Shown here: in pieces, positions 17,349 to 26,662 of the stretch
How the letters are laid out: each line of letters starts with the position of its first letter
How positions within the stretch are numbered: the stretch's first letter is position 1
NCBI RefSeq assembly: GCF_042408735.1
Contig: NZ_JBHOQV010000198.1
Coordinates: 1 to 64,000, forward strand
Direction of reading: 5' to 3'
Length of the DNA stretch: 64,000 nt
From: Thermogemmatispora sp042408735
Lineage (GTDB): Bacteria; Chloroflexota; Ktedonobacteria; Ktedonobacterales; Ktedonobacteraceae
The notes under the pieces: model-generated
What the model was told of the DNA's origin: nothing
Database searches by the model: none
What the model saw: the letters and a program-made list of their open reading frames with translations, nothing else
Position numbers and translations under genes: made by a program

Positions 17349-18503
17349 ATGAGGATACTGGTATCAGGCGGCGGCACCGGCGGCCATATTTATCCTGCGC
17401 TGGCGGTGGCGACGCAGCTACAACGGACTTTTCAGGCAGAGATCCTGTATCTGGGGAGCGACGACGGGCTGGAGGCCGAGCTGGCCCCGGCCGCCGGCCT
17501 GCCCTTCGTGACGATCAAGGCCGGCAAGCTGGCGCGCTATGTTTCCTGGCGCACGGTGACTGGCCTGGCGCGTGTGCCCGTAGGTATCGTCCAGGCCATC
17601 GGCGTGGTACGTCGCTTTCGCCCGCAGGTGGTCTTTACCAGCGGCGGCTACGTGGCTGTGCCGGCTGGCCTGGCCGCCTGGCTACATCGTATCCCTTTGC
17701 TGATGCATCAGCAGGACGTACCAGCCAACCTCTCAAATCGCTTATTGGCGCCGCTGGCGACCTGTATTTCGTTGGCCTTTGAAGACTCGCGGGTCTATTT
17801 TCCGGCTCGCAAGACCCTGCACGTGGGCAATCCCGTGCGCCAGGCCATCTTAGACGTCCGCAAGGTGGCGGTCGAGCAGGCCCGTCAGCAGTTGGGCCTG
17901 GACCCGCTTTGCCCGCTGGTACTGGTAACCGGTGGTAGCCAGGGGGCACGCCACCTGAATCAGGTGACCTGCCGGGCTTTGCCCGCCCTTCTGGAGCGCT
18001 GCCAGGTCCTGCATATCAGTGGCAAGAAGCTCTTTCAGGAGACCGAGGCTCTGGCCCGGCGCTCGCTGGTCACCCTTGCCGAGGATCTGCGCGGGCGCTA
18101 CCATCTGGTACCCTATCTGGATCAGGAGATGGCCCTCGCCCTGCAGGCGGCAGATGTGATTGTCTGCCGCGCCGGGGCGGCTACTCTCAGCGAACTGGCG
18201 GTCTTGGGGAAGCCGAGCATTTTGGTCCCGTTGCCTCCGGCGATCGGCTCCTCGCCGCAGGAGGCCAATGCGGCCATGTTCGGACGACGTCGGGCGGCGC
18301 TCGTGGTGCGCAACGATGATCTCACGCCACAGGTGCTGACCGGCCATGTGGAGACCCTGCTGGGCAACCCGGCCTATCGTGAGGCTATGGTACAGGCGGT
18401 CAGCTCCCTGGCTCGACCAAATGCAACCGAGGCCATCGCCGAGGCGGTGGCCCGCCTGGCCGGCGTGGCTCCCGCCCGCGAGCAGCAGGCCAGTCTCTGC
18501 TAA
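17349..18503 (+). CDS. murG: UDP-GlcNAc:lipid I N-acetylglucosaminyltransferase MurG
   Basis: A 384-residue GT28 family enzyme that adds GlcNAc to lipid I to form lipid II at the inner face of the membrane. It starts MRILVSGGGTGGHIYPALAVA, the typical MurG N-terminus with the G-loop, and contains QVVFTSGGYVAVPAG, VTGGSQGARHLN and VIVCRAGAATLSELAVLGKPSILVPLP (UDP-GlcNAc binding). The frame is open about 50 codons further upstream, but the family start is at 17349; the ribosome-binding site is weak. It is followed by murC after a 138-base gap. Confidence 0.94.
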   Translation: MRILVSGGGTGGHIYPALAVATQLQRTFQAEILYLGSDDGLEAELAPAAGLPFVTIKAGKLARYVSWRTVTGLARVPVGIVQAIGVVRRFRPQVVFTSGGYVAVPAGLAAWLHRIPLLMHQQDVPANLSNRLLAPLATCISLAFEDSRVYFPARKTLHVGNPVRQAILDVRKVAVEQARQQLGLDPLCPLVLVTGGSQGARHLNQVTCRALPALLERCQVLHISGKKLFQETEALARRSLVTLAEDLRGRYHLVPYLDQEMALALQAADVIVCRAGAATLSELAVLGKPSILVPLPPAIGSSPQEANAAMFGRRRAALVVRNDDLTPQVLTGHVETLLGNPAYREAMVQAVSSLARPNATEAIAEAVARLAGVAPAREQQASLC

Positions 18504-18641
18504 GTGAAAGGCAGAAGGAGAAGCCTGGGGCGGCCAGAGGGCCTGCCTGCCTCTCGACAAACAGACAGACGGACAGGCTGACTGGCGCCCCCTTTCCTGT
18601 GACACTTCTTGACAAGCTAGCGTCTAAAGAGACAGGCTGCG

Positions 18642-20273
18642 ATGGAGAGAGCAGAGAGAACACGAAAAATGAGCACCGAGATCGAGGCAACCGCCGCGGG
18701 GAGGCAGGATGATTTACAGGCCCTGCTGAGCAGACGTCTGCATTTCATGGGCATCGGTGGCCAGGGCATTTCAGCGGTAGCGCGTCTGGCCCAGGCCAGC
18801 GGAGCGACGGTCAGCGGCTGCGATCGCGCCCCCTCGGCAACGACGCGCGAGCTGGCTGCCGCGGGCATCGAAGTCACTATTGGCCACAGTGCCCGGCATC
18901 TGCAAGGGCAGGAGGCCCTCATCATCACGCCCGCTGTGCCCTCCCTGCAGCCCGATCACGAAGAGCTGGTCGCTGCCCAGCGGCAGGGCCTGCCCGTCCT
19001 GACCTGGCAAGAGCTGCTGGGCGCTCTCACGCGCGACTACTGCCTGCTCTCGGTGTGTGGCGTCCACGGCAAGGGGACCACCACCTCGCTGCTGGCTCTG
19101 ATGCTTGTCGAGGGGGGACTTGATCCCACCTGTGTCATCGGCGCGGTGGTCCCAGCCTTCGCAGCCAACTATCGCCTGGGTAAAAGCCTCTTTTTTGTTA
19201 ACGAGGCCGACGAGTTTAACCATAATTTCTGGCACTACCATCCGCGCCTGGCCGTCGTCACCTCAATCGAATACGAGCATCCCGAATTCTTCCCTGACTA
19301 TGAGGCCTTCCTGCAAGCCTTCAGGCACTTCATCCAGGGAATGGACCTGAGCGAGCGCTGGCCCCTGGCTCCCACCCTGGTCATGAATGCCGATAGCCCC
19401 GGCTGCCTGGAACTGCGGGCCCGCCTGGGCGCCTGGCCAGGTCGCACCGTTTTCTATACCGTAGCTGCAGAAGCGATACGAGAAAAGACTGAGCAGCTAA
19501 CGTCTATTACATTTAAAGGAGAAAGCCCCCCACTTTTCGCGGCCCACGATCTGAGGCTGGAAGGAGAGACCAGCTTTCGTGTGCGCTTATATGCCGGAGA
19601 AAGCCAGGGCGAGGCCAGTCGGGTGCGTCCTCTCTTTGGTGGAGAGAAGGTCACCTTACAGGTACCTGGTCTGCATAATGTGCAGAACGCCCTGGGGGCC
19701 ATTGCGGCAGCTCAGAGCCTCGGCGTCTCTGAGGAGGCTATCAGGCAAGCTCTGGCCAACTTTCGCGGCACCAGGCGCCGCTTCGAGATACGCCATCAGG
19801 GGCCACTGCCGCTGGCCGGACGAACGCGCGATGTCATCCTGATCGATGACTACGCCCATCATCCGACGGCCATCGCGGCAACCCTGACCGCGGCGCGCCA
19901 GCGCTATCCGCAGCGGCGTCTCATCGCTGTCTATCAGCCCCATATGTATAGCCGGACAAAAGCCTTCTTTGAGCAGTTTGTGGGTGCCTTTGATGAGGCT
20001 GATGTTGTCATCATCAGCGACATCTTCCCGGCGCGTGAGCGCGATACGGGCCTGGTGCATGCCCGCGAGCTGGTCCAGGCCCTGGCTCAGCGCCCGCGCT
20101 TTAAGACGGAAGGACGTCAGGCTCTCTACGGAGGCGATTGCCCGCAAACGGAGGCCACGCTGAGGACCCTCTTGCGGGATGGTGACCTTGCACTCATTAT
20201 GGGAGCCGGCGACATCTATACCGTCACAGAACACCTGCTAGGAGAAGGTGGCCAGAGTCAGCACCAGGGATAA
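18642..20273 (+). CDS. murC: UDP-N-acetylmuramate--L-alanine ligase (MurC-type Mur ligase)
   Basis: A 543-residue (534 if the ATG at 18669 is used) Mur ligase adding L-Ala to UDP-MurNAc. The N-terminal Rossmann motif FMGIGGQGISAVARLAQ, the central ATP-binding domain with NEADEFNHNFWHY, and the C-terminal RRFEIRH and DDYAHHPTAI regions match MurC. Oddity: the P-loop reads GVHGKGTTT (residues 140-148), with Gly after the Lys instead of the usual Thr of GTHGKTTTT, more like folylpolyglutamate synthase. It is longer than typical MurC (about 460), with inserts in the central domain. Position between murG and murB supports MurC over the recycling ligase Mpl. Confidence 0.85.
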   Translation: MERAERTRKMSTEIEATAAGRQDDLQALLSRRLHFMGIGGQGISAVARLAQASGATVSGCDRAPSATTRELAAAGIEVTIGHSARHLQGQEALIITPAVPSLQPDHEELVAAQRQGLPVLTWQELLGALTRDYCLLSVCGVHGKGTTTSLLALMLVEGGLDPTCVIGAVVPAFAANYRLGKSLFFVNEADEFNHNFWHYHPRLAVVTSIEYEHPEFFPDYEAFLQAFRHFIQGMDLSERWPLAPTLVMNADSPGCLELRARLGAWPGRTVFYTVAAEAIREKTEQLTSITFKGESPPLFAAHDLRLEGETSFRVRLYAGESQGEASRVRPLFGGEKVTLQVPGLHNVQNALGAIAAAQSLGVSEEAIRQALANFRGTRRRFEIRHQGPLPLAGRTRDVILIDDYAHHPTAIAATLTAARQRYPQRRLIAVYQPHMYSRTKAFFEQFVGAFDEADVVIISDIFPARERDTGLVHARELVQALAQRPRFKTEGRQALYGGDCPQTEATLRTLLRDGDLALIMGAGDIYTVTEHLLGEGGQSQHQG

Positions 20274-20437
20274 GAGCCTGGCGTAGATAGGCTCAGAAGA
20301 CAGAGTGGGACAGGCTGGCGCAGGGTGGGACACAGGAGAAGAGCGCGAGGCACAGCCCTGAAGAGCAATACCGATGAGGTCACCCTCCTGGCAAATTCAT
20401 TCAAAACCTGGCAAAAGAATGGAGAATGGGAGCGACG

Positions 20438-21511
20438 ATGACTTTTGATGCGGAGAGCGTGTACGCCACGCTCCTGCCACGCTTCGGCAGGCGGTTGCGC
20501 TTGCATGAGCCGCTGGCACGCCACTGCACCTTCGGAGTTGGCGGCCCGGCAGACCTCTGGCTCTCGCTGGAGACGCGCGACGAGCTGCAGTGGCTCGTGC
20601 GCTGCTGTCTGGCCGAGGGCTGGCCGCTGCTGGTGGTCGGCAACGGCACGAACGTTCTCTTTGGAGATGCAGGCGTGCGCGGCATTGTGGCGCGCGTTGC
20701 CCTGAGCGATTACCGCCTGGTGGAGCAAGAGGACGGCTCAGCCCTGCTCTACGCCGAGGCCGGCATCAGTTGGCCGAAGCTGCTCAACGAGCTGGCGGCC
20801 CAGGGTTGGGGAGGACTGGAGTTTGGTCCTGGCATTCCGGGGACGCTCGGCGGAGGAGTTGTCAGCAACGCCGGGGCCCATCAGCGGGACCTGGCCCAGG
20901 TGCTTGAGTGGGTGGAGGTGCTTGATGTGCGCCCCGCCCTCGCCCTGGGGAACGGCAGAGGTGCCGCCGAGGCCGAGGGCCAGTCTCTGCAAGGGGAGGA
21001 GGCTGCTGCGCCCCTGGTGCGACGCTACGAGCGCGCTGAACTGGAGCTGGGCTATCGTCATAGTCGCTTCCGGGCGGGGCGCCAGGTAACCTTCGATGAG
21101 CGCGGCTATCCACAACCAGCTCCACGCACGCTCATCGAACCGGCGGAAATCGTTCTGCTGCTGGCCATTCGCCTGCGGCGCGACGATCCGCGCAAGCTGC
21201 GCGCCCTCATCGAGGAGTACAGGCAGCATCGTAAGCGGACCCAGCCGCCGCAGCCCAGCGCCGGCTCGGTCTTCAAAAACCCCCCAGGCGATTACGCCGG
21301 GCGGCTCATCGAGCAGGCCGGGGCCAAAGGACTCTGTCATGGGCGCGCCTGTATCTCCGAACGGCATGCCAACTTTATCGTCAACCTGGGAGGTGCGCGC
21401 GCCGCCGACATCGCGGCCCTGATCAGGGAGGCGCGCACCCGTGTACGAGAGCGGTTCGGCGTGGAGCTGGAGCTGGAGGTCGAACTGCGCGGCGAGTGGG
21501 AGATAGCATGA
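20438..21511 (+). CDS. murB: UDP-N-acetylenolpyruvoylglucosamine reductase MurB
   Basis: A 357-residue FAD enzyme that reduces enolpyruvyl-UDP-GlcNAc to UDP-MurNAc with NADPH. FAD-binding motifs HCTFGVGGPADLW and VGNGTNVLF, then GLEFGPGIPGTLGGGVVSNAGAH, the YRHSRF stretch, and SAGSVFKNPPGDYAGRLIEQAG with the catalytic Ser and GLCHGRACISERHANFIVN are all present. The ATG at 20438 has GGGAG 6 bases upstream; the ATG 12 bases earlier overlaps that site. Its stop overlaps the ftsQ start by 4 bases (ATGA). Confidence 0.94.
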   Translation: MTFDAESVYATLLPRFGRRLRLHEPLARHCTFGVGGPADLWLSLETRDELQWLVRCCLAEGWPLLVVGNGTNVLFGDAGVRGIVARVALSDYRLVEQEDGSALLYAEAGISWPKLLNELAAQGWGGLEFGPGIPGTLGGGVVSNAGAHQRDLAQVLEWVEVLDVRPALALGNGRGAAEAEGQSLQGEEAAAPLVRRYERAELELGYRHSRFRAGRQVTFDERGYPQPAPRTLIEPAEIVLLLAIRLRRDDPRKLRALIEEYRQHRKRTQPPQPSAGSVFKNPPGDYAGRLIEQAGAKGLCHGRACISERHANFIVNLGGARAADIAALIREARTRVRERFGVELELEVELRGEWEIA

Positions 21512-22650
21512 CCGAGCATAGAGGAGAGATACGAGAGCAAATAGCCTTTTGGGAAGCCAGGCGCGCTGAGCCGGCGAAGGGCGGAGGGGGGCAGCCGCGG
21601 CAGCGAGTGGTGACGACTCCTCAAAGGATCGTCCACCCCACGGGCTGGACGGTGCTGGCGGAGCGGCGCGCGCGTCAGCGGCGCATGCGCCAGCGCCAGG
21701 AAGGTTCCCCTCTCGTAGCGCGCGCTCTCGCCCAGACAGCCGTGCGGGCCTCAAATGGGGAAAGGTGGGCGCCACGCTCACCGGCAGCCAGGCCCCGAGC
21801 CGGAAGCGGGCCTTCGGCCCCCATTCCCCGCAGGGGGAGCCGTCTGCAGGCTCGCCAGCGCCAGCGCTGGCGCAAGCTCCTAGCGGCTTTGCTCGGGCTG
21901 CTGCTTGTGCCTGCTGGGCTGCTCTTCGCCTTGCTGGGTCCCGCCTTTCGCATCCAGCAGATCACGGTGATTGGCACCCAGAATCGGGCCCTCATCACTC
22001 AGATCCAGCAGCTTGGCGTGCAAGGGCAGAACCTTTTCCTGATCGATACGGCGGCCCTGAGCAGGCGAGTTGCAGCCCTGCCGCTGGTGGCAGCGGCCAG
22101 CGTCGAGCGCGACTGGCCCGACCGGCTGCAGGTCATCGTGAGCGAGCGGCAGCCGGTCCTGCTCTGGCAGACCAGCCAGGGCAGCTATAGTGTGGACCGC
22201 AGCGGTATGGTCCTGGCAGCCGCCAGCAGCACGCCCCAGGCCAGTCAACTCCAGACGGTGATTGATGCACGCGGGCCAAAGGTCACCGCCACCATTCGAC
22301 CAGGCATGCACCTGGGGGCTGCAGAAGTCGCCTTTGCTGTAGAGGTCTTTAAAGAGGTACCCGTATTGACGGGGATTAGCAATTTTACACTACGCTATGA
22401 GAGTAAAATATATGTAAGCAATGCCGGCCCTTCCGCAAAGCAGCCGCAGACGGTGAGCCACACCACCTTTGTTATCGTCAGCCCCGCCGGCTGGGTGGCC
22501 TACCTTGGAGGGCCGGATGATGTCAACCCGCTGGCCAACCGGTTGCGCGAGTTGCAGCAGATCCTCGTCATGGCGCAGCAGAAGGGGCTTCACCTGGCAA
22601 CGATCGACCTGCGCTTTGGCCTGAATGTGGCCTACACCCTGAGGTCATAG
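21508..22650 (+). CDS. ftsQ: Cell division protein FtsQ/DivIB
   Basis: A 380-residue bitopic protein: a long Arg-rich cytoplasmic N-terminus (about 120 residues), a single membrane helix (KLLAALLGLLLVPAGLLFAL), then a POTRA domain beginning FRIQQITVIGTQNR with RDWPDRLQVIVSERQPVLLW, and the extracytoplasmic beta domain. It links early division proteins to FtsL and FtsI-FtsW. The start overlaps the murB stop (ATGA) with GGGAG 6 bases upstream, indicating coupling. The cytoplasmic tail is longer than in most homologues. Confidence 0.88.
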   Translation: MTEHRGEIREQIAFWEARRAEPAKGGGGQPRQRVVTTPQRIVHPTGWTVLAERRARQRRMRQRQEGSPLVARALAQTAVRASNGERWAPRSPAARPRAGSGPSAPIPRRGSRLQARQRQRWRKLLAALLGLLLVPAGLLFALLGPAFRIQQITVIGTQNRALITQIQQLGVQGQNLFLIDTAALSRRVAALPLVAAASVERDWPDRLQVIVSERQPVLLWQTSQGSYSVDRSGMVLAAASSTPQASQLQTVIDARGPKVTATIRPGMHLGAAEVAFAVEVFKEVPVLTGISNFTLRYESKIYVSNAGPSAKQPQTVSHTTFVIVSPAGWVAYLGGPDDVNPLANRLRELQQILVMAQQKGLHLATIDLRFGLNVAYTLRS

Positions 22651-22720
22651 ACAGGCGGCAGGGAGGGAGCAGGCCGGGGCGGGCAAAGGGCAGGCCCGGC
22701 CTCACCGCGTAGGCGCCCCT

Positions 22721-22740
22721 GATCCTGTTGGAGCAGGATC
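22721..22740 (+). promoter_or_regulatory. Stem-loop in the ftsQ-ftsA intergenic region
   Basis: GATCCTG-TTGGAG-CAGGATC forms a perfect 7-bp stem with a 6-base loop, followed by an A-rich stretch rather than a T-run. It is the only clear structure in the 362-base gap 22651-23012, which has no supported gene. It may separate ftsQ from ftsA expression. Confidence 0.4.
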
Positions 22741-23012
22741 ACATAAGAAAACGGTAAGGTCTGTAGTGCGTCTCTGATGGACACGCAATGCGCAGAGGGA
22801 AGCATGTGCCAGTGAGGGAGAAGCGGCGCGTTAGCCCCGAGAGCGGCGATAAAGGGGAGGCGAGAGGGGTGGCACAGAAGCACGGCGAGAGAGAAAGCCA
22901 GTCAATCAGCCAGCCAAAACAGCCTGGGAGCGAGAGAGGAAGTGCGCGGGCAAGAAAGAGAGCGCAGGTGCGTGTCCCTAGCTAGCAAGGCCGCCCGATG
23001 AGGAGCTAGATC

Positions 23013-24248
23013 GTGCAAGAGCGGGTGATCGTCGGAATCGACGTCGGAACAACAAAGGTCTGTGTTCTCGTTGGCGAACTTGATCGCGACGGGAAGCTGA
23101 ACATTGTTGGCGTTGGCACCTGCCCTTCACAGGGCTTGCGGCGTGGGGTGGTGGTCAACATCGAGGAGACAGTTACTTCCATCGCCGCAGCAATCGACCG
23201 TGCCGAGCGCCTCTCCGGCAAGCACATCACCACGGCCTACGTGGGCATTGCCGGCAGCCATATCGAATCGGAGAACAGCAAAGGCTTTGTTGCCATTACT
23301 CCGAGCCATCGCGATATCGTTCAGAATGATATTTGCCGGGCGATTGAAGTGGCGCGGGCGATTGCCATTCCGGCCAATCGCGAGATCATTCACGTCATTC
23401 CGCGCGGTTATGTCGTTGATGGGCAGGAAGGCATCAAGAATCCCATCGGCATGTCTGGCTTCCGCCTGGAGGTAGAGACGCATATCGTCACAGGTTCCGT
23501 CTCTTCGATCCACAATTTGATCAAATGTGTTCAGAAGGCGCATGTGGAGATTGAGGATCTGGTGCTTGAGCCGTTGGCCTCGGGGGAAGCGGTGCTAGCC
23601 GATGGCGAAACCGATCTGGGGGTGGTGCTCGTGGATGTGGGCGGTGGCACCACCGATATCGCGATCTACACCGACGGCGCCATCTGGCACACCGTCGTCC
23701 TGCCTATCGGTGGCAACCTGATTACGAGCGATATCGCGATCGGCCTGCGCCTGCCTTTCGCGGTTGCCGAGGAGCTGAAGGTGACCTACGGGCATTGCGA
23801 TCCTTCAGCTATCGACGACGACGATATGATCGATCTCGCCCAGTTCATGCCAGACTGTAACGATCTGGTGCCGCGCAAGCTGCTGGCGGAGATCATCCAG
23901 GCGCGTGTTGAAGAACTCTTCGAGATGGTGCATGATGAGATTAAGAAGTCGGGCTACGATGGGCTGCTACCCGCTGGCCTGGTGCTGACGGGTGGCACTG
24001 CCGAGCTTCCGGGTATCCTGGAGCTGGCCGGGCAGATCCTTGATCTGCCGGCACGCATCGGCGTCCCTCTTGGCCTGCATGGCCTGGCCGACTCGATCTG
24101 TCGCCCAGCCTATGCGACCGCCGTCGGCCTGCTGCTCTGGGGCCTGACTCATTCGTCGCTGACCTACGACGATGAGGAGGGGCAGCAGGCTGGGCGGAGC
24201 AATATGCTGTCGCGCATCGGGCGCTGGCTACGTTCGTTTATTCCGTAA
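23013..24248 (+). CDS. ftsA: Cell division protein FtsA
   Basis: A 411-residue actin-like ATPase that tethers FtsZ to the membrane. It begins RVIVGIDVGTTKVCVLVGEL (phosphate-1), then RGVVVNIEETVTSI, AYVGIAGSHIES, LVDVGGGTTDIAIY (phosphate-2) and LVLTGGTAELPGI (adenosine motif). The C-terminus RIGRWLRSFIP is amphipathic, like the membrane-targeting helix of FtsA. The GTG start at 23013 has AGGAGC 6 bases upstream. It lies directly before ftsZ. Confidence 0.95.
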   Translation: MQERVIVGIDVGTTKVCVLVGELDRDGKLNIVGVGTCPSQGLRRGVVVNIEETVTSIAAAIDRAERLSGKHITTAYVGIAGSHIESENSKGFVAITPSHRDIVQNDICRAIEVARAIAIPANREIIHVIPRGYVVDGQEGIKNPIGMSGFRLEVETHIVTGSVSSIHNLIKCVQKAHVEIEDLVLEPLASGEAVLADGETDLGVVLVDVGGGTTDIAIYTDGAIWHTVVLPIGGNLITSDIAIGLRLPFAVAEELKVTYGHCDPSAIDDDDMIDLAQFMPDCNDLVPRKLLAEIIQARVEELFEMVHDEIKKSGYDGLLPAGLVLTGGTAELPGILELAGQILDLPARIGVPLGLHGLADSICRPAYATAVGLLLWGLTHSSLTYDDEEGQQAGRSNMLSRIGRWLRSFIP

Positions 24249-24479
24249 GTCTTTGGGAGCCTGTGAAAGGAGACAAGACCCGGACCGCGCATCCTCGCGG
24301 GCTGCCCACTGCCCGCCGGCCGGTCGCTTCTGGTCGCCTGGCCCGAAGGCGAGGGCGAGGGCGGAGGGTGCAGGTGGATGGAGGCAAGGGCGAAGGAAGG
24401 AAAGCAGGAAAGAAGGAGGGAGTGCGCGGTGAGCGGCGCGAGAGAACTTGTGACAGGCTCGAAAGGGGGCCACGAATAT

Positions 24480-25943
24480 ATGGGACCAATGGGACAACAT
24501 CAGGTTGAAGGCTTCGCCCAGATCCGCGTGATCGGGGTGGGTGGCGGCGGCAGCAACGCGGTCAACCGCATGATTCAGGCCAATATGGTGGGCATCGAGT
24601 TCATCGCTGTCAATACCGATGCTCAGGCCCTGCTGTTGACACAAGCCCCGAAGCATATCCGTATCGGCGACAAGCTGACCCGTGGCCTCGGTGCGGGAGG
24701 GAATCCTAGCGTGGGGGCCAAGGCAGCCGAGGAGAGTGCCGAGGAGCTGTATGAGGCGCTGAAAGGCTCCGACATGGTCTTTATCACCGCCGGTATGGGC
24801 GGCGGGACCGGCACCGGGGCCAGCCCCATCGTGGCGCAGATCGCTCGCGAGGTTGGGGCGCTTACGGTAGGGGTTGTCACCCGCCCCTTTAGCTTCGAGG
24901 GCAAGAAGCGTCAACAGACGGCTGAGGAGGGCATTGCTAACCTGAAGCAGCACGTGGATACGCTGATTACGGTCCCCAACGACCGCCTGCTGCAGATTGC
25001 GGATAAGCGCACGCCGCTCTCAGAGGCGTTTCGCCTGGCCGATGACGTGCTGCGCCAGGGCATTCAGGGGATCAGCGATTTGATCACTGTGCCCGGACTG
25101 ATCAATCTGGATTTTGCCGATGTGAAGACGATTATGTCCGCTGCCGGCTCGGCCCTGATGGCGATCGGCGAGGCGAGCGGCGAGACGCGCGCTATCGACG
25201 CCGCTCAGATGGCTATTGCCAGCCCGCTGCTCGACATCGATATCAGTGGCGCGCGCGGGGTGCTCTTCAACATTACCGGCGGCACCGACCTGACGCTTTT
25301 CGAGGTCCAGGAGGCTGCCGATGTGATCAGTCGCGCGGCCCACCCCGAGGCCAATATTATCTTCGGCGCGGTGCAGGATCCGGCTTACGATGGGCGGATC
25401 AAGATTACTGTGATCGCCACCGGCTTTGATGCGGTGCGCGGCCAGTCCTCGACCGGCACGGGCCGGCTGGAATATAACCGTAGCATTTTCTACCAGCCGG
25501 CGGGCCTGGGGAGCAATGGGGTCTCGGGAGGAGGCTCCCCTTTGCGCCAGCCGGCGCCGGCGGCCCCGCACAGCTCGTCTCAGGGCTATACGGGTTACAC
25601 GCCGCTGCCGGCCACACCACCCCTCAATATCGCCAATGCCCCGACCGGCCCCGGTCCCCTGGCAGGAGAGCATGCGCGCACCCAGCGCGGTCGCGAGCTG
25701 GCCGCCGAGCTGCGCGGCGATGCTTACGGCGAGGGTTTCGAGGGCGAGGATGAGGAGCTGGAAACGCCCGCTCATGGGCGCCTGCCGGTCCCCGAGCCGG
25801 AGGCCCGCCCGCTGCAGCGCCCTGAGCAGCGTCCGCAGCGCCAGATTCGACGCCTCGATCCGAAGATCTCCGATCTGCCGCGCGGCAACCGCGGACCAGC
25901 GAGCGATGTGATCGATATACCTGCGTTCCTGCGGAAACGCTGA
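24480..25943 (+). CDS. ftsZ: Cell division protein FtsZ
   Basis: A 487-residue tubulin-like GTPase that forms the division ring. RVIGVGGGGSNAVNRMI, the tubulin signature GMGGGTGTGASP, TRPFSFEGKKR, the NTDAQAL stretch and the T7-loop region NLDFADVKTIM are intact. After about residue 330 there is a long, variable Gly/Pro/Arg-rich linker of about 140 residues ending in the conserved tail DVIDIPAFLRKR, the FtsA/SepF docking peptide. The ATG at 24480 was chosen by family alignment; the frame is open to 24378. Last gene of the dcw cluster, followed by a terminator. Confidence 0.96.
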   Translation: MGPMGQHQVEGFAQIRVIGVGGGGSNAVNRMIQANMVGIEFIAVNTDAQALLLTQAPKHIRIGDKLTRGLGAGGNPSVGAKAAEESAEELYEALKGSDMVFITAGMGGGTGTGASPIVAQIAREVGALTVGVVTRPFSFEGKKRQQTAEEGIANLKQHVDTLITVPNDRLLQIADKRTPLSEAFRLADDVLRQGIQGISDLITVPGLINLDFADVKTIMSAAGSALMAIGEASGETRAIDAAQMAIASPLLDIDISGARGVLFNITGGTDLTLFEVQEAADVISRAAHPEANIIFGAVQDPAYDGRIKITVIATGFDAVRGQSSTGTGRLEYNRSIFYQPAGLGSNGVSGGGSPLRQPAPAAPHSSSQGYTGYTPLPATPPLNIANAPTGPGPLAGEHARTQRGRELAAELRGDAYGEGFEGEDEELETPAHGRLPVPEPEARPLQRPEQRPQRQIRRLDPKISDLPRGNRGPASDVIDIPAFLRKR

Positions 25944-26060
25944 CCCTCGCCTGCCTGCAAGCGCTCGTCGGGACTCACCCCGCCGAGCGGTGGCGGCGGC
26001 GGTGGGACAATGCTAACAGGCTGGCAGAAGCTACCAACACCAACCAACTACCAGAGCGAG

Positions 26061-26096
26061 GGGAGCAGCGCACCAACGCTGCTCCCGCCTCCTTTT
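26061..26096 (+). terminator. Rho-independent terminator after ftsZ
   Basis: GGGAGCAGCG-caccaa-CGCTGCTCCC is a perfect 10-bp GC-rich stem with a 6-base loop, followed a few bases later by TTTT (26093-26096). It lies about 120 bases after the ftsZ stop and should end the dcw transcript. Confidence 0.85.
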
Positions 26097-26385
26097 GGGG
26101 GATCCAGGGCAGAACGATCTTTTCGGGAATAACTCTTTTATATCTTCTTGTTGAATCTCATCTGAGATCCTCCTGGCAACCTGTGACCCTCTCCCGCTGC
26201 CTCCTTCGCTGCTTCTATTGACTGAGAAAGCAAAGCCCCTCTGTCTGGAGAAAGATGGACTTGGACCTGCCAGCCTCTGCTGCTTCAATGGCGATAGGCA
26301 GTTGTTTGTGTTCAAAGGACGCCAGCACAGCGTGGAGCTGTTTGCGGCTGGCCGGGTTGCGCTTTAAGTGACGTCCCTCCCACGA

Positions 26386-26414
26386 CTGTCATCGAGAGTT
26401 TTTTACTATATAAT
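26386..26414 (+). promoter_or_regulatory. Putative promoter upstream of the SIR2/STAND cassette (distal)
   Basis: CTGTCA (26386-26391) and a perfect TATAAT (26409-26414) are 17 bp apart, within an AT-rich stretch of the 920-base gap between ftsZ and the SIR2-like gene. That gap contains no convincing protein gene. Confidence 0.45.
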
Positions 26415-26495
26415 AAATCGCTGATAGGATCCTATACAAGGAAAAGAAATTACCAGCCAGAGTCGCTTCCCACAGTATAATTGATACGCTAATGG

Positions 26496-26524
26496 TTGAC
26501 AGAACTGCTAATGTCTAACACAAT
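26496..26524 (+). promoter_or_regulatory. Putative promoter upstream of the SIR2/STAND cassette (proximal)
   Basis: A perfect TTGACA (26496-26501) is followed at 17 bp by CACAAT (26519-26524), a 4/6 match to the -10 consensus. It would give a leader of about 335 bases before the SIR2-like gene, containing the hairpin at 26629-26662. Confidence 0.45.
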
Positions 26525-26628
26525 ATATAAGAAGGTGATCTCTGTCTCTAGATTGAAGCAACAGAGAGTGAGATGGAGATCAGAGAGCCAGTCAATAGGA
26601 CCTGCCTGCTCATGCGGAGTCTGGTGTA

Positions 26629-26662
26629 CCTGGCAGGCGGGGAAAGACCCCGTTCTGCCAGG
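26629..26662 (+). promoter_or_regulatory. Stem-loop in the untranslated leader of the SIR2/STAND cassette
   Basis: CCTGGCAG (26629-26636) pairs with CTGCCAGG (26655-26662); inside, CGGGG (26638-26642) pairs with CCCCG (26648-26652) around an AAAGA loop, with a 1-versus-2-base internal loop. The 13 paired bases are mostly G-C. There is no T-run, so a regulatory leader structure is more likely than a terminator. Confidence 0.5.

Noticed and set aside
22651..23012. Possible riboswitch between ftsQ and ftsA
   Set aside because: Only one simple hairpin is visible, with no multi-helix conserved core of any known riboswitch class.
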